Part shown: positions 1-8,608 of the stretch, piece by piece
Position numbering within the stretch: position 1 is the first letter of the stretch
How the letters are laid out: every line of letters begins with the position of its first letter
From: Pigmentiphaga aceris
GTDB taxonomy: Bacteria > Pseudomonadota > Gammaproteobacteria > Burkholderiales > Burkholderiaceae_B
Reading direction: 5' to 3'
Length of the DNA: 64,000 nucleotides
NCBI RefSeq assembly: GCF_008119665.1
Contig: NZ_CP043046.1
Span: forward strand, 3,100,001 to 3,164,000
Notes under the pieces: generated by a model
What the model was told of the DNA's origin: nothing
The model's input: the letters and a program-made list of their open reading frames with translations, nothing else
Database searches by the model: none
Program-made: the position numbers and the translations under genes

Positions 1-491
1 CCATCGTGGGCCAGACGGCGTGCCAGTTCCGGGAAACGCACGTCGTAGCAGGTCATCAGGCCGATCTTCAGACCGCCTACGTCCACCAGCGGCGGAACAG
101 CCGGGCCGGGAATCACGTTGACCGACTCTTTCATCATGAACGCGTCGTACAGGTGCAGCTTCAGGTATTGGGCAATGATCTGGCCGTCGCGAATGGCGAT
201 CAGGTTGTTCCAGACACGACCATCGGGTGCGGGGTTGTGAACGCACATCATGGTTGTCATGTCGTTGCCACGGCTGACTTCCAGCAGGCGGGTGACGAAC
301 GGGCCATCGAGCGGCTGGGCCGACTTGCGCACCAGATCCGGGTCGGTGATGTCACGGGCCAGGATGCCTTCGGGCAGCACCAGCAATTGCGCGCCACCGG
401 CCCTCGCCTGTTCCATCAGGCGCACGCAGGTGTCGGCGTTCTCTTCCCAGACGCGGGCCACCGCGAACTGTCCCAACGCTACTTTCAACAT
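1..491 (-). CDS. Carbon-nitrogen hydrolase, deaminated-glutathione-amidase (YbeM)-like, 3' part beyond window
   Basis: Nitrilase-superfamily amidase, presumably cytosolic, hydrolysing a small amide to acid plus ammonia. The visible 163 residues carry the full catalytic triad: Glu41 in LPEG, Lys111 in KLHLYD and Cys148 in TCYDVRFPE. The N-terminal half, including the LARD and KSAQ stretches, resembles E. coli YbeM from memory. The ATG at 491 is preceded by a good GAGGGGA ribosome-binding site. It lies 39 bp downstream of the dihydroxyphthalate-decarboxylase-like gene on the same strand, so the two are probably co-transcribed. About 100 C-terminal residues lie outside the window. The family is secure; the substrate is inferred. 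Confidence 0.85.
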   Translation of the reverse strand, partial: MLKVALGQFAVARVWEENADTCVRLMEQARAGGAQLLVLPEGILARDITDPDLVRKSAQPLDGPFVTRLLEVSRGNDMTTMMCVHNPAPDGRVWNNLIAIRDGQIIAQYLKLHLYDAFMMKESVNVIPGPAVPPLVDVGGLKIGLMTCYDVRFPELARRLAHD

Positions 492-530
492 GTGTGATGT
501 CCCCTCTATTTATAGTGATATTGAATCTGA

Positions 531-1490
531 TCAGCGCGCCGCGAAGTGCGGGAACAGGTCGGCGGGCGACAGGCAGCGATCGGTGATCTGCTGCGCATAC
601 AGTTCGTGGCCGAAGTCGGCCACCATCGGCAGGTTGATGGCAAAACCGTTGTCGTTCCAGCCTGCTGGCAGGTCGCTTGCGGTCTGGCGCAGTTCGTCGA
701 TGATCCACGGCGTGGTGTCGGCGTACTTTTCGCGTTTGGCCAGCCACATGCGGCTGGATTCATCCAGCAACTCGCTCAGCGCTTCGGGCAACCAGGGGTG
801 TTCGGCCACGATCTCGGGCTTGATGCCCAGGACGTGAATGCCAGGCACGTAGCCCACGGCCTTGAAATACGCCACTTCGGTTTCGCGGCAGTTTGGCAGC
901 AACTGGCGCAGGCCGGAACCGGCATCGAAGAAACCCTTGGGCATGAACGGGGTGAACACCGCGTCCAGATCGCCGCTGTGCAAGGCGTCGACCAGGGGCT
1001 GCTCGTTGGGCATGGCCATGATGCGACCCGGCCGGCCAAAGCCGCCCAGGCGATCGGTGATCGGATGATCTTCAGTCAAACGGCCCACGTACCAGTCCAC
1101 ATCTTCCAGACCGATGTTCTCGCGGCTGAGAATGGCACGCGTCCAGGTGTTGCCGGAATCTTGCCAACCCGTCATGCCGATGCGCTTGCCAGCCAGGTGG
1201 TCAATGCGGGTCAGCGGGCTGTTGGCGGCGGTGATGATGCAGCGATGGCGGAAGGCGCGCATCAGGAAGTGCGGCACGCCGACCAGTGATTCGTCGCCGC
1301 GTGCACGGGCTTGGGCATAGCGGCTGAACGACACTTCGCCTGCGTCGTAGCGGTCGTCGGAAGCCAGGTCTTCCGGCAAGGTGCCGACCCGGTGCACGTC
1401 GAGATTGAAGCGTTCGCTGCGTACATCGCCCAGCGCCAAGGGGACGATGTAGTCCCAGTCGCGAACGGCCAAACGTAGGGTGAAACTCAC
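531..1490 (-). CDS. 4,5-dihydroxyphthalate decarboxylase-like protein (periplasmic-binding-protein fold)
   Basis: About 319 residues related to the Pht5-type decarboxylase / substrate-binding-like family. Supporting stretches are FRHRCIITAANSP, then the LAGKRIGMTGWQ segment, then NTWTRAIL and the DAVFTPFMPKGF region. No signal peptide is visible, which favours an enzyme over an ABC binding protein. I prefer the GTG at 1490 because family proteins begin close to the LRLAVRDWDY segment. A TTG at 1562 would add 24 residues and run into the regulatory region. It is first in a two-gene unit with the amidase and diverges from a MocR regulator that probably controls it. The substrate is unknown. Confidence 0.72.
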   Translation of the reverse strand: MSFTLRLAVRDWDYIVPLALGDVRSERFNLDVHRVGTLPEDLASDDRYDAGEVSFSRYAQARARGDESLVGVPHFLMRAFRHRCIITAANSPLTRIDHLAGKRIGMTGWQDSGNTWTRAILSRENIGLEDVDWYVGRLTEDHPITDRLGGFGRPGRIMAMPNEQPLVDALHSGDLDAVFTPFMPKGFFDAGSGLRQLLPNCRETEVAYFKAVGYVPGIHVLGIKPEIVAEHPWLPEALSELLDESSRMWLAKREKYADTTPWIIDELRQTASDLPAGWNDNGFAINLPMVADFGHELYAQQITDRCLSPADLFPHFAAR

Positions 1491-1582
1491 GTTGATGATT
1501 CCGGAAAGTGGCTGCCACGACACGGGCAATGCGCGGCCAGTAATCAAATCGTAATTGTTCAATTATCGTCGTACAATCACAT

Positions 1583-1600
1583 CTTTGTTATCGAACAAAG
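1583..1600. promoter_or_regulatory. Perfect inverted repeat CTTTGTT-N4-AACAAAG in the divergent promoter region
   Basis: Seven-base arms separated by ATCG lie 9 bp upstream of the MocR-type gene ATG (1610) and upstream of the opposing operon. The position suits an autoregulatory operator for that regulator. The T-run that follows could suggest a terminator, but the stem is AT-rich and sits directly before a start codon, so an operator is more likely. Confidence 0.5.
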
Positions 1601-1609
1601 TTTTTTTCC

Positions 1610-2950
1610 ATGAGCATTGACCTGCCGATAGCTTGGTACGCCGAGCGCCTGCAAGACCGCACGACGCGGGGCATTGCCCTGGAAACCACCGCGCTGATCC
1701 GGTCGGGTGCCATCCCGATCGGCACCCGCCTGCCCGCCGTTCGTGACCTGGCGGCGGTGCTCGATGTCAGCCCGGCCACGATCTCTGCCGCATGGAGCCA
1801 GCTGCGCCGCTTCAAGGTAATTTCGGGCACCGGCCGCAATGGGGTGTGGGTGTGCGGCGATCAGGTGTCGCTGCGCCCCGTGCGCTTCGAGACCATCGGC
1901 GACTTCGGTGGTCGCATCGTGGCCGACCTGACCTACGCCACGCCCGACCCTGCCCTGCTGCCGCCTTTGGCCGATGCGCTCGCCGCTGCCGCCAAGACCC
2001 CGGATCTGAACAGCTACCATCGCGTTCCCATTACCGATCGGCTGAAGGAAAGCGCGCTGGCTCGCTGGCCGTATCAGCCGGAATCGCTATTGGCCGTCAA
2101 TGGCGGTTTTGAAGGTGTCTACGCGACTTTGCAGACGCTGGTGATGCCTGGCACAGTGGTCGCGATTGAACAACCTTCGTCCTTGCGACTGCTGGATATC
2201 CTGGACAGCCTGGGTGCACAGGTGCTGCCGGTGCAGTGCGACGAAGATGGCCCGATGCCCGATGCCTTGCGTGCCGCGTTAAGGCAGAAAGCGTCCATCT
2301 TCCTGTATCAGCCACGCACCCATTCGATTACGGCAACGGTGGTTTCTGCTGAGCGCATGGCTGCGCTTGCCGACGTGCTGCAAAAGAGCACAACCATCGT
2401 GATCGAGGACGATGGCGTAGGGGATATCTCACGTTTTCCGTCGATCAGTCTGGGCAAGTGGTTCCCGGAACGGACGGTGCATATCGTGTCCTATTCGAAG
2501 ACCTTGGGGCCTGACCTGCGCGTGGCGGTGTTGTCGGGGCCAGAAAAAATCGTGCGCGAGATCCGCGCGTATCGGAACTTCGGTGCCGGCTGGACCAGCC
2601 GGGTGATGCAGGACGCCACAGCCTGGTTGTTGGACGACCCGCAGACCGGGCAGCTCGTGGAGCAGGCCCGGAACATCTATGCAGCCCGTCGCGGGGCCTT
2701 GGTCGATGCGCTGCAAGCGCGCGGCATGACAACGGCAGGTAAGGATGGGTTGTGCGTGTGGGTACACGTGCCGTCCGAGCAGTTTGCGCTCGTCACCATG
2801 GCGGCACGCGGCATTGCGGTGTATCCGGGGTCGCTTTGTTCGGTCAACAACGACACGCAGCATATTCGTATCGCAACAAGCCTGCTGACCGAGCACGTGG
2901 ACGTGGTGGCCGAGGCGTTGGCGCTGTGTCAGACGGGGCGTGGCATCTGA
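1610..2950 (+). CDS. MocR-type (GntR/aminotransferase) transcriptional regulator
   Basis: 446 residues. A winged helix-turn-helix of the GntR class occupies roughly residues 15-75 (RLPAVRDLAAVLDVSPATIS, then the LRRFKVI segment). An aminotransferase fold-type I domain follows, with the PLP-lysine motif SYSKTLGPDLR near residue 305 and the NGGFEGVYATLQ segment. Members of this family use PLP or an amino-compound adduct as effector. The gene diverges from the decarboxylase-like/amidase pair, its probable target. The ATG lies just after the palindrome at 1583-1600. The C-terminal domain looks complete. Confidence 0.9.
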   Translation: MSIDLPIAWYAERLQDRTTRGIALETTALIRSGAIPIGTRLPAVRDLAAVLDVSPATISAAWSQLRRFKVISGTGRNGVWVCGDQVSLRPVRFETIGDFGGRIVADLTYATPDPALLPPLADALAAAAKTPDLNSYHRVPITDRLKESALARWPYQPESLLAVNGGFEGVYATLQTLVMPGTVVAIEQPSSLRLLDILDSLGAQVLPVQCDEDGPMPDALRAALRQKASIFLYQPRTHSITATVVSAERMAALADVLQKSTTIVIEDDGVGDISRFPSISLGKWFPERTVHIVSYSKTLGPDLRVAVLSGPEKIVREIRAYRNFGAGWTSRVMQDATAWLLDDPQTGQLVEQARNIYAARRGALVDALQARGMTTAGKDGLCVWVHVPSEQFALVTMAARGIAVYPGSLCSVNNDTQHIRIATSLLTEHVDVVAEALALCQTGRGI

Positions 2951-3093
2951 CGTGCGGGGTTGAATCAGGGAGTTCGAATCAGGGGGCCGGGATTCGACAA
3001 ATGCATGCGGAAATACGGGCGGATAACTGATCCATATGCATATAACCCACCCTTAAATACGCCCAATATCGTCTATTTGGATGAGTATGGCAC

Positions 3094-3122
3094 GCTAGCC
3101 GCATTCGGAAAACCGAGCTAGC
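3094..3122. repeat. Short inverted repeat between MocR and GIY-YIG genes
   Basis: Two copies of the self-complementary hexamer GCTAGC (3094-3099 and 3117-3122) flank a CGG-AAAA-CCG mini-hairpin. It lies about 100 bp upstream of the GIY-YIG gene. There is no T-run, so a terminator is unlikely; an operator is possible but unproven. The rest of the 275 bp gap shows nothing I recognise. Confidence 0.3.
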
Positions 3123-3225
3123 ATCCCGCGCTGGGACAACGTCGTCCCGCCGACGCGTGTGACCGCAGTATTTGTGGCGCACGCGATCGTTCCGGCACGT
3201 GGCCGGGATGCCCGGAGACCGCCCA

Positions 3226-4038
3226 ATGCTTGTATTCGATCTTGTCCGCCTGATGGACCCGGATGTCACGCCGGACAACACCAAAGTGCACCTGGCTGCC
3301 TGGAATGGCTCTGAAGACCCGCTTCAGGTGTATTTCCAGGGGCAGTTCGATGATTGGCAGGCCTGGCAGACCCAGCGCAACTTCGATCAGCCCTACGTGC
3401 TGTCGCTGATCAAGATGCCAGAACAGGATCGCTGGCTGTATGCCGGCGTGTACGCATCCGGCGGTTATGACACCTTGGACGATGGGCAGCACTTCAAATA
3501 CCGCCTGAAGCCGGTAAAAGCCTGCGCCGAGATGGCCGGCCGGCTGATGGCCAACTTCACCCGCCCTGGGCGACAGTCCTATCTGGAAGCCGCCGACTAC
3601 GACCAGGACATTCTGGTGCACGAGCTGCGGCCAGAACGCATTCACATGGCCGAGTTTCCGGGCTTCAAGAAGGTGGATCTGGCCTATCGCGATCTGAATA
3701 TCCTGGTTCGTCAGAATTCCACGTCATGGCGTGTGGCACTGTCCAATGTCGCGGGTGTCTATCTGGTGTCCGACCCCGAAGCGGGCAGACTGTACATCGG
3801 CAGCGCGCATGGCGAAGGCGGCATCTGGTCGCAGTGGAGCCGCTTCATTCACGGCAGCGGCGACGACGAAGAATTGATGAATGTGATTGCCGAGCTGGGT
3901 GCGGAACGTGCCCGCCTGTTCCGCTTTTCCATTCTGGAAATTGCCGACATGCATGCCAGCCCCGAAGACGTGCTGGACCGCGAGGCGCACTGGAAAGGCG
4001 TGCTGCTGTTTCACGGGCATGGGTATCGGACGGGGTGA
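3226..4038 (+). CDS. GIY-YIG nuclease family protein with an unknown N-terminal domain
   Basis: 270 residues. The C-terminal third has the GIY-YIG layout: GVYLVSD for the GIY strand, LYIGSA for the YIG strand, then GG and an arginine-containing helix, and a late acidic WK motif (DREAHWKGVLL). The N-terminal ~165 residues (opening LVFDLVRLMDPD) match nothing I recognise. They resemble the specificity portion of stand-alone GIY-YIG proteins that pair with restriction or defence functions. The ATG at 3226 follows GGAG at 3213; an in-frame ATG at 3208 is possible. It is monocistronic. Whether it cleaves DNA is unknown. Confidence 0.7.
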   Translation: MLVFDLVRLMDPDVTPDNTKVHLAAWNGSEDPLQVYFQGQFDDWQAWQTQRNFDQPYVLSLIKMPEQDRWLYAGVYASGGYDTLDDGQHFKYRLKPVKACAEMAGRLMANFTRPGRQSYLEAADYDQDILVHELRPERIHMAEFPGFKKVDLAYRDLNILVRQNSTSWRVALSNVAGVYLVSDPEAGRLYIGSAHGEGGIWSQWSRFIHGSGDDEELMNVIAELGAERARLFRFSILEIADMHASPEDVLDREAHWKGVLLFHGHGYRTG

Positions 4039-4138
4039 GCGTGCACAGGCATGCGAAGAAAGTCGAATTTCCGAAATCTTCCGGTCACCGGCGTAGTTCA
4101 CGCTTGCGGATCGCGATAACCGAATCTTTGAGACTTCG

Positions 4139-4630
4139 ATGACTTCTGCCTACAACGTATTGTTCATCTGCACTGCCAATTCCGCACGTTCGATCATGGC
4201 CGAAGGCTTGCTCAACAGCCTGGGTGGCGGCCGCTTCCAGGCCTTTTCTGCCGGCAGTTTCCCCAAGGGCAGCGTCCACCCACTGGCACTGGCGACCCTG
4301 GAGCAAATGGGATTGCCCACCGACGGTTATCGAAGCAAGAGCTGGGAAGAGTTTGCAGAACCCGGCGCGCCGGAATTGGATTTCATCTTCACGGTATGCG
4401 ATGACGCAGCCGGCGAGGTTTGCCCGGTCTGGCCTGGTGAGCCGATCTCGGCACACTGGGAGGTACTTGATCCGGTCAGAGTCGACAGCAGCGAAGCGGC
4501 ACAGAGCAAGGCTTTCCTGGAAGCTGCAGTCGTGCTGAAGCGTCGCATCGAACTGTTGGTGTCACTGCCGGAAGCGCATCTGGACGCGATTTCGATTCAT
4601 CAGCATCTGCACGACATCGGCAAACAATAA
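4139..4630 (+). CDS. arsC: Arsenate reductase / low-molecular-weight protein tyrosine phosphatase family
   Basis: 163 residues with the CX5R phosphatase loop CTANSARS near the N-terminus and the ArsC-like VCDDAAGEVCPVWPG stretch. ArsC enzymes of this family reduce arsenate to arsenite using a cysteine relay. The second cysteine in CPVWPG and the HW that follows fit that group better than a pure tyrosine phosphatase. No arsB, acr3 or arsR neighbour is present, so an arsenic role is not supported by context. The ATG at 4139 has a weak GAG ribosome-binding site. Confidence 0.78.
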   Translation: MTSAYNVLFICTANSARSIMAEGLLNSLGGGRFQAFSAGSFPKGSVHPLALATLEQMGLPTDGYRSKSWEEFAEPGAPELDFIFTVCDDAAGEVCPVWPGEPISAHWEVLDPVRVDSSEAAQSKAFLEAAVVLKRRIELLVSLPEAHLDAISIHQHLHDIGKQ

Positions 4631-4826
4631 GCCAGCAGCAATCCATCGGCGGTCCACAAGACACCCCGCCGATAAACCTGTCTGACCAAACCCAGACCTG
4701 GCACTAACCCTTATTCGATGCAGGTGTCCCAGAATCGACACCTGCACCGATGCGGTGCGCAGTATCATTTCGAGGCTTTCTGATGCGGCACCAGACCGGT
4801 CCGCGCGGCTTGGCGCTTCCTCGGCA

Positions 4827-5732
4827 ATGAACTCCCCTTCTCTTACTATTCGCGGCGGTCTAGACCGCGTCGCGCTGGCCGGCATCGGCTTGATGCTGCT
4901 CGGCTATTTCATGTTTTCTCTGAACGATGCCATGGGCAAATGGCTGGTCACCGGTTATTCGGTTGCCCAGGTGCTGCTGGTTCGTTCGATCGGTGCATTT
5001 CTGCTGATTACGCCGGCGCTGCTGCGCCAGCCTGCCGGAACACTGTGGCGGCTTGAGCGCCCTGGCCTGCAAGGCTTGCGCGCATTGATGGCTACCTTGG
5101 ATACCTTGCTGTTTTACAGCGCAACGGTGTACATGCCGCTTGCCGACGTAATGACTTTCTACATGGCCGGGCCAATCTATATGGCAGCCATGTCACACCT
5201 GTTCCTGGGCGAGCGGCTGAGTTCCCGCCAGTGGCTGGCCATTGGGCTGGGGTTCATCGGCGTGGTGATTGCGTTGCGGCCGTCTTCCGCCGCGTTTTCC
5301 TGGGCCAGCCTGATTGCCTTGGTCGGCAGCGTGTCGTTCTCGGTGTCGCTGATTCTGGGGCGACGCCTGCGCAGCACGGCCGACCCGGTATTGGCGGGCT
5401 GGCAAACCATCGCTGCGCTGGCGTCAGCTGCTGGTTTGCTGATCGGCAACTGGGTGTTTGGCGATGTGGTTCCGGGGCGTTGGGTTGCCACTGACTGGCA
5501 TGCCCTGGGCGCAATGCTGTTGTTGGGCTGCGTGGCCTGCGCCGCACACCTGATGATGACCCGCGCGCTGAAGACGCTGCCCGCATCTACCCTGGCTCCG
5601 CTGCAATACACCTTGCTGCTGTGGGCGGTGATCTTCGGGTATCTGTTCTTTGGCGATCTGCCCGATCTGCAACTGGTGATCGGCTGCTCGGTGATCGTGG
5701 TGGCGGGTGCCTTGCTGCTCCGGCGACGTTGA
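4827..5732 (+). CDS. EamA/DMT-family transporter
   Basis: 301 residues with about ten hydrophobic helices in two EamA repeats. The first repeat starts near GIGLMLLGYFMFSLNDAMGK; the second starts near WASLIALVGSVSFSVSL and ends with GALLLRRR. This is an inner-membrane drug/metabolite transporter of unknown substrate. The ATG at 4827 puts the first helix at residue 15. A GTG at 4755 would add 24 non-homologous-looking residues. It stands alone, with 196 bp before it and a convergent MFS gene after it. Confidence 0.88.
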   Translation: MNSPSLTIRGGLDRVALAGIGLMLLGYFMFSLNDAMGKWLVTGYSVAQVLLVRSIGAFLLITPALLRQPAGTLWRLERPGLQGLRALMATLDTLLFYSATVYMPLADVMTFYMAGPIYMAAMSHLFLGERLSSRQWLAIGLGFIGVVIALRPSSAAFSWASLIALVGSVSFSVSLILGRRLRSTADPVLAGWQTIAALASAAGLLIGNWVFGDVVPGRWVATDWHALGAMLLLGCVACAAHLMMTRALKTLPASTLAPLQYTLLLWAVIFGYLFFGDLPDLQLVIGCSVIVVAGALLLRRR

Positions 5733-5963
5733 TTGCGGCGCGGGTTTGACGCTGAGGTCGTGTTTGTGGGCAAGCGGGCTTAACCGGCTTACCCGATACG
5801 CCAATGGGCAGACACACTAACCCCAGCTTGCTCGACATGACATGGCGTTGAAATTAGCGCCGGGCATCGCAACAAACGTGCAACCGGAACTGCAGCACCA
5901 CAGGCCGGGCGATTCGACCAAGTTCGGCCGGCTTGGACATTAAATCCTGCGTGTCCTGGCCGC

Positions 5964-7355
5964 TTAAACCTTCGACGCCTTGAATATCAAACGCGACACA
6001 CTCGTCACGCTTGCCACGGCCGCAAATCCTGCGGCCAGCCACAACGCCCACATTGCGCCCTGCCCGGTCGATACGTGAAAACATGCGGCCACCAAGGCTG
6101 CGCCAATTGCCTGGCCCAGCAGGCGCACAGTGGCCACCATGCCGCTTGCGCCGCCGCTGCGTGACGGGGGCGCAGCGCTCATGATGGCGCGCAGATTGGG
6201 CGACTGGAAGAACCCGAAGCCAGCGCCGCACACCGCCATGCGCCACAAGATGTCGAACACGCTGGGCGTGGCTGGCATGGTGGCCAGCAAAGCCAGTCCT
6301 ACGCTCAACACGACCAGCCCACCGCCCCCAAGCAAACCGGCTGGGTAGCGATCAGACAAGCGACCCGCGATAGGTGCCAGTGCAGCCACCACCACCGGCC
6401 ACGGCGTGATCAGAAAGCCCGTGTCCACCTGGGAATAGCCCAGCATGTTCTGCAGCAGAAATGGCAAGGAGACAAATGCCAGTCCCTGTGCTGCGAACGA
6501 GCACACAGCGGTGACCGCCGACAGCGCAAACACCGGCCGCCGCAGCAGATCCACGGCCAGCATCGGGGCCGGATGATCGTTCTGGCGCATCATCAGCAAC
6601 ACCAGGCAAACGGCTGCCACGGCAAGCTCGATTCCGACCGCCAGCCAGGTGGCCTGATGCGCACCCTCGCCCAGGCCAAGCACCAACAAGCCCAGTGCCA
6701 CCGCGCACAGGCCTGCTGCCACGCCATCGAACTTATAAGTAGCGCGGCTGGTGTTCGGCAGTCCGCGCAAGCCGAAATACATGGCCATCAAGCAAAGCGG
6801 CACGTTGATCAGGAACAGCCAGTGCCACGAGCCCAGCAGCAACACCGCAGATGCGGCGGTCGGCCCGGCGGCGAACGACAGGCCCACAACCATCGCGTTC
6901 AGGCCCATGCCACGGCCCAACGATGAATTCGGGTAGATATAGCGCAGCAGCGCGCCGTTGATCGCCATGACCCCCGCCGCGCCAAGACCTTGCACCAGGC
7001 GCGCGCCGACCAGCCACGGCAAAGACGGAGCCAGGCCGCATGCCAGGGAAGCAAGCGTGAAGATGATCAACCCGCCCATGAAGACCCGACGGTGCCCCAG
7101 CACTTCGCCCAGCGAGGCCGCAGGCAACAGCGCCGCGACCATCGCAAGCTGGTAGATGCTGACCACCCAAATCGAATTGGCGTCGCTGGTTTGCAATGAC
7201 GCGGCGATGGTCGGCAATGCCGTGTTGGCGATGGCGGTGTCCAGCGTGGCCACACACACGGCCAGCATGACGGCGATCAATGCACTGACGCGCTCCTTGT
7301 CGGGCAGGCCCTGTCCGATGGGATAGAGGCGTTGCTGCGAGAAGGCGAATGACAT
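5964..7355 (-). CDS. MFS transporter, DHA2 drug-efflux type (14 TM)
   Basis: 463 residues and about 14 hydrophobic segments. DHA2 hallmarks include the N-terminal AVCVATLDTAIANTALPTI segment, the loop GEVLGHRRVFMGG and the ARLVQGLGAAGVMAINGALL motif C-like helix. It probably exports hydrophobic compounds by proton antiport at the inner membrane. The start is the ATG at 7355; an upstream in-frame extension lacks family character. The SDR gene lies upstream on the same strand with a 189 bp gap, so co-transcription is possible but not shown. Confidence 0.88.
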   Translation of the reverse strand: MSFAFSQQRLYPIGQGLPDKERVSALIAVMLAVCVATLDTAIANTALPTIAASLQTSDANSIWVVSIYQLAMVAALLPAASLGEVLGHRRVFMGGLIIFTLASLACGLAPSLPWLVGARLVQGLGAAGVMAINGALLRYIYPNSSLGRGMGLNAMVVGLSFAAGPTAASAVLLLGSWHWLFLINVPLCLMAMYFGLRGLPNTSRATYKFDGVAAGLCAVALGLLVLGLGEGAHQATWLAVGIELAVAAVCLVLLMMRQNDHPAPMLAVDLLRRPVFALSAVTAVCSFAAQGLAFVSLPFLLQNMLGYSQVDTGFLITPWPVVVAALAPIAGRLSDRYPAGLLGGGGLVVLSVGLALLATMPATPSVFDILWRMAVCGAGFGFFQSPNLRAIMSAAPPSRSGGASGMVATVRLLGQAIGAALVAACFHVSTGQGAMWALWLAAGFAAVASVTSVSRLIFKASKV

Positions 7356-7544
7356 GACGGGGACCGAAGGCGGAACGCGAGCGCGCGAAATGAGCAGGAC
7401 AGGCCGGTGAACGGCCAAGAGCAGCCGTCGAGTATAGCGGCCGATCCTGCGTGCTGGCCCAGTAGTCTGGCATCAACAGATACTTCGACGGCTAACTTTC
7501 GTGACCGCGGCAACACGACTAGCGTGACCCTGCCCGCCTTGCCA

Positions 7545-8324
7545 TCACACGAACATGCCGCCCGAGGCCTCGACGCGCTGGGCGTTGATCCAGCGGCTGC
7601 CGTCGGACAGCAAGGCCGCGATGGCCCCACCGATGTCGTCGGGCATGCCGACGCGGCCCAGTGCGGTCATGCTGGCAACATATTGATTGACGTCTGCGTT
7701 GTCGCGCACGGTGCCGCCGCCGAAGTCGGTTTCGATTGCGCCCGGAGCCAGCGTGTTCACTGCGATGCCGCGTGCACCAAGTTCCTTGGCCAGGTAACGG
7801 GTCCACACTTCGATCGCGCCCTTCATCGATGCATACGCCCCGTAGCCAGGCAATGCAAAGCGCGTCAGGCCGCTTGATATGTTCACGATCCGGCCCCCAT
7901 CGTTGATCAACGGCAGCAGCTTCTGGGTCAGGAAGAACGGGCCTTTCAGATGGACGTTCATCAATTGGTCGAACTGTTCTTCTGTTGTCTCGGCCAAGCC
8001 GACATGAACGCCGATGCCTGCGTTATTGACCAAAAAGTCGATGCGTTCGCGGCCGAACTTGCTGCGCAGCACATCAGCCAATGCAGCGGTGAAACCGGCA
8101 AAACTGCTGCTGTCACCGACGTCTAGCTGCAGCATTGCGGCTTGCCCGCCGGCCGCCTCGATCTCGGCAACCACGGCCTGCGCGTCGGCCGATTTGCTGT
8201 GATAGGTGCCAATCACCGTGACGCCCTGCGCAGCAAGGTGGATGGCAGCATGCTTGCCAAGGCCGCGGCTGGCACCGGTAATCAGGGCAATCTTTTGCGT
8301 ACTCGTGGCGATGTTGGTGGTCAT
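7545..8324 (-). CDS. SDR-family NAD(P)-dependent oxidoreductase
   Basis: 259 residues with a Rossmann TGASRGLG motif at the N-terminus, NNAG near residue 100, a catalytic serine in NISSG and the YGAYASMK active-site pair. A typical classical short-chain dehydrogenase/reductase. The closing EASGGMFV is the usual C-terminal signature of this group. The ATG at 8324 follows GGAG with good spacing. It diverges from a LysR gene at 8609 that probably regulates it. The substrate is not predictable. Confidence 0.92.
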   Translation of the reverse strand: MTTNIATSTQKIALITGASRGLGKHAAIHLAAQGVTVIGTYHSKSADAQAVVAEIEAAGGQAAMLQLDVGDSSSFAGFTAALADVLRSKFGRERIDFLVNNAGIGVHVGLAETTEEQFDQLMNVHLKGPFFLTQKLLPLINDGGRIVNISSGLTRFALPGYGAYASMKGAIEVWTRYLAKELGARGIAVNTLAPGAIETDFGGGTVRDNADVNQYVASMTALGRVGMPDDIGGAIAALLSDGSRWINAQRVEASGGMFV

Positions 8325-8468
8325 GGTGTGACTCCGGTTCGATATGACGAAGGATGAAAATACTGGCGGCTGTCGGTGAATTGGCGTGATTCAGGTTCGA
8401 CGCTTTTGCCGGCCCGTTCAGCATGAAACGCAGTGTATTGTTCGATCATTGACAGATAAACTTGTGCT

Positions 8469-8484
8469 GACAGGAAACACTGTC
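8469..8484. promoter_or_regulatory. Inverted repeat GACAG-N6-CTGTC, candidate LysR operator
   Basis: It lies in the 284 bp divergent gap between the SDR (starts 8324, minus) and LysR (starts 8609, plus) genes. Outer half-sites TTGT (8462-8465) and ACAA (8487-8490) extend the symmetry with a one-base offset. Position and symmetry fit a LysR recognition site, but no in-frame test is possible from one sequence. Confidence 0.4.
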
Positions 8485-8608
8485 CGACAAAACCGAACAA
8501 TCCAGCGACATCGCACCAAGGCCGTGCAACAGCAGGTGCTAACTGAGCGCCTGCAAGCACGCCAGTCGCGTATCCACTCCGAGGGCCCTCCCCTCGCCGG
8601 CTTTTCCC

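Noticed and set aside
1583..1610. Possible rho-independent terminator (palindrome followed by seven T)
   Set aside because: The stem is AT-rich and lies directly before a start codon in a divergent promoter region, so an operator is more likely.
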